Assembly: GCF_001931675.1 (NCBI RefSeq) | Contig: NZ_CP014839.1 | Span: forward strand, 3,968,001-4,032,000 | Reading direction: 5' to 3' | DNA from: Pandoraea thiooxydans | GTDB taxonomy: Bacteria > Pseudomonadota > Gammaproteobacteria > Burkholderiales > Burkholderiaceae | Length of the DNA stretch: 64,000 nucleotides | Shown: positions 62,893-64,000 of the stretch, one piece after another | Layout: each line of letters starts with the position of its first letter | Numbering within the stretch: the stretch's first letter is position 1 | Made by a program: the position numbers and the translations under genes | The notes under the pieces: model-generated | Database searches by the model: none | What the model saw: the letters and a program-made list of their open reading frames with translations, nothing else | What the model was told of the DNA's origin: nothing

Positions 62893-64000
62893 CTACGACG
62901 CGCGCGCGGCACTGCCCGGGGCCGCCGGGGTTGCGGCCGGCGCGCTCGCCGGCGAACCCGGCGCGGGCCGCTGCGCCGGGGCGAGCCGAATCCTGGCGCC
63001 GTCGCTCAGGCGGTCGAGACCGTCGGTAACAACCGTCTGGCCGGCGTTCAGGCCCGCGACGATGACCGTATGCCGGCCGTCGCTGGGGCCCACGGTGACC
63101 TTGCGCACCGAAACCGTCTGGTTGGGATTGACCAGAAACACATAGTCGCCCGGCGCGCCGCTTTGCACCGCCGCGGTCGGCACCAGCACGACATGCCGCA
63201 GCGTATCGACCAGCAGCCTGACGTTGACGAACTCATTCGGGAACAGCGCCTCGTCGGCGTTGGCGAACATCGCGCGCAGCGGCACGGTGCCGGTACTGGT
63301 GGCCATCTGATTGCCGACCGCGTACAGCGTGCCGGAGGCCAGCTGTTTGGTGTTGTCGCTGTTATAGACCGTCACCGGCAATTTGGCACCGGCGTTCACG
63401 CGCTGCAACACGCTGCCCAGCGCGTTTTGCGGCACGGCGAACTCGACCGTGGTGGGTTTGATGGTGGTGATCACCACCAGCTGGCTCGAGGTGGTCACGT
63501 AATTGCCCGGATCGACCAGGCGCAGGCCGACGCGGCCGGCCACCGGCGCGGTGATGTGGGCATAGGCCAGATCGAGCTCGAACTGCGCGATGCTGGCCCG
63601 GTCGGCCTTGACGGCCGCCTCTTGCTGCCGCACGGTGAACTGCTGGTCGGCGTAGGTCTGCTCGGCAATCGCCTGATGCTGGTGCAACTGCGCATAGCGC
63701 GCCAGATCGGCCCGGGCCTGGGCCAGCGCGGCCTGGTCCTTGGCCAGCTGGGCCTCGGCCTGCTGCTTGCTGATTTCGTACTGCCGGGGATCGATCTGCG
63801 CGAGAAACTGGCCCTTGGCGACGTCCTGGCCTTCCTGGTAGCCGACCGCCGTCAGGTACCCGCTCAACTGCGGCAGCACGGTGACGGTGGTGATCGGCGT
63901 GACGGTGCCCAGCGCGCTCAAGGTCTGCGGCATGTCGCCCACCGTGGCGGCGGCGACCGTGACCACCTGCGCCGGCATGCCGCGCTGGACTTTCTTGCGG
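62893..64000 (-). CDS. mdtA: RND efflux periplasmic adaptor, MdtA/MuxA-like (5' truncated by window edge)
   Basis: The frame is open to the right edge of the window, so the start, signal peptide or anchor lies outside. The visible 368 residues include the adaptor's barrel-sandwich hybrid (GTVTPITTVTVLPQLSGYLTAVGYQEGQDV, KGQFLAQIDPRQYE), the coiled-coil hairpin (AEAQLAKDQAALAQARADLARY), the closing lipoyl half (APVAGRVGLRLVDPGNYV) and the beta-barrel. It ends in an Ala/Pro-rich tail. An internal ATG at 63976-63978 is not the start. It is the first gene of the RND operon within view and couples pump and outer membrane channel. Confidence 0.93.
   Translation of the reverse strand, partial: RKKVQRGMPAQVVTVAAATVGDMPQTLSALGTVTPITTVTVLPQLSGYLTAVGYQEGQDVAKGQFLAQIDPRQYEISKQQAEAQLAKDQAALAQARADLARYAQLHQHQAIAEQTYADQQFTVRQQEAAVKADRASIAQFELDLAYAHITAPVAGRVGLRLVDPGNYVTTSSQLVVITTIKPTTVEFAVPQNALGSVLQRVNAGAKLPVTVYNSDNTKQLASGTLYAVGNQMATSTGTVPLRAMFANADEALFPNEFVNVRLLVDTLRHVVLVPTAAVQSGAPGDYVFLVNPNQTVSVRKVTVGPSDGRHTVIVAGLNAGQTVVTDGLDRLSDGARIRLAPAQRPAPGSPASAPAATPAAPGSAARAS

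Overview
The window is GC-rich chromosomal DNA of a betaproteobacterium, most likely a member of the Burkholderiaceae (Burkholderia, Paraburkholderia, Pandoraea or a close relative). That placement is inferred from gene content: a dprA, thioredoxin, topB block, oxygen-independent HemN, GTP-type PEP carboxykinase, many LysR regulators divergent from transporters, a trimeric-porin-type outer membrane protein and an MdtABC-type RND pump. No rRNA, tRNA, insertion sequence, prophage or CRISPR array was seen. Genes are closely packed. Both window ends cut through genes: dprA on the left and an RND adaptor gene on the right.

Positions 1-11,000 hold core functions: the DprA C-terminus, a thioredoxin-like protein, topoisomerase III, a LysR regulator, hemN (with a candidate FNR/Anr-type site), pckG (sharing a bidirectional terminator with hemN), a D-2-hydroxyacid dehydrogenase, a patatin-like lipase and a hotdog thioesterase. 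Positions 11,000-28,200 are mixed: DoxX, a Spy/CpxP-like periplasmic protein with a CpxR-box-like motif, a ModE-type regulator, a CSS-motif EAL phosphodiesterase, an Fsr-like exporter, small enzymes, regulators, an APC transporter with a long leader, an ABC-2 exporter and an MDR oxidoreductase.

Positions 28,200-54,500 are a series of regulator-plus-operon modules for uptake and breakdown of small molecules. (i) LysR / acyl-CoA dehydrogenase, family III CoA-transferase, MHS transporter. (ii) A DecR-like Lrp regulator / DUF6356-like protein, metC-type PLP lyase and a TcyJLN-like cystine ABC transporter. (iii) LysR / porin, exported hydrolase, MHS transporter, cytoplasmic paralogous hydrolase: one polycistron covering outer membrane, periplasm, inner membrane and cytoplasm. 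(iv) Tautomerase, MarR and cupin genes sharing two identical MarR-type operators. (v) A GntR/FCD regulator divergent from an ABC importer of the polyamine/opine class that also encodes a class-I glutamine-amidotransferase-like protein and a gamma-glutamyltransferase homologue.

Positions 54,586-64,000 carry a glutaredoxin-like gene and a translationally coupled RND operon (adaptor, two RND permeases, NodT-type outer membrane lipoprotein). One permease has an unusual Ser/Ala/Asn-rich insert. The systems most worth following up are (iii) and (v). In both, the gene order suggests a dedicated import-and-hydrolysis route whose substrate cannot be read from the sequence.
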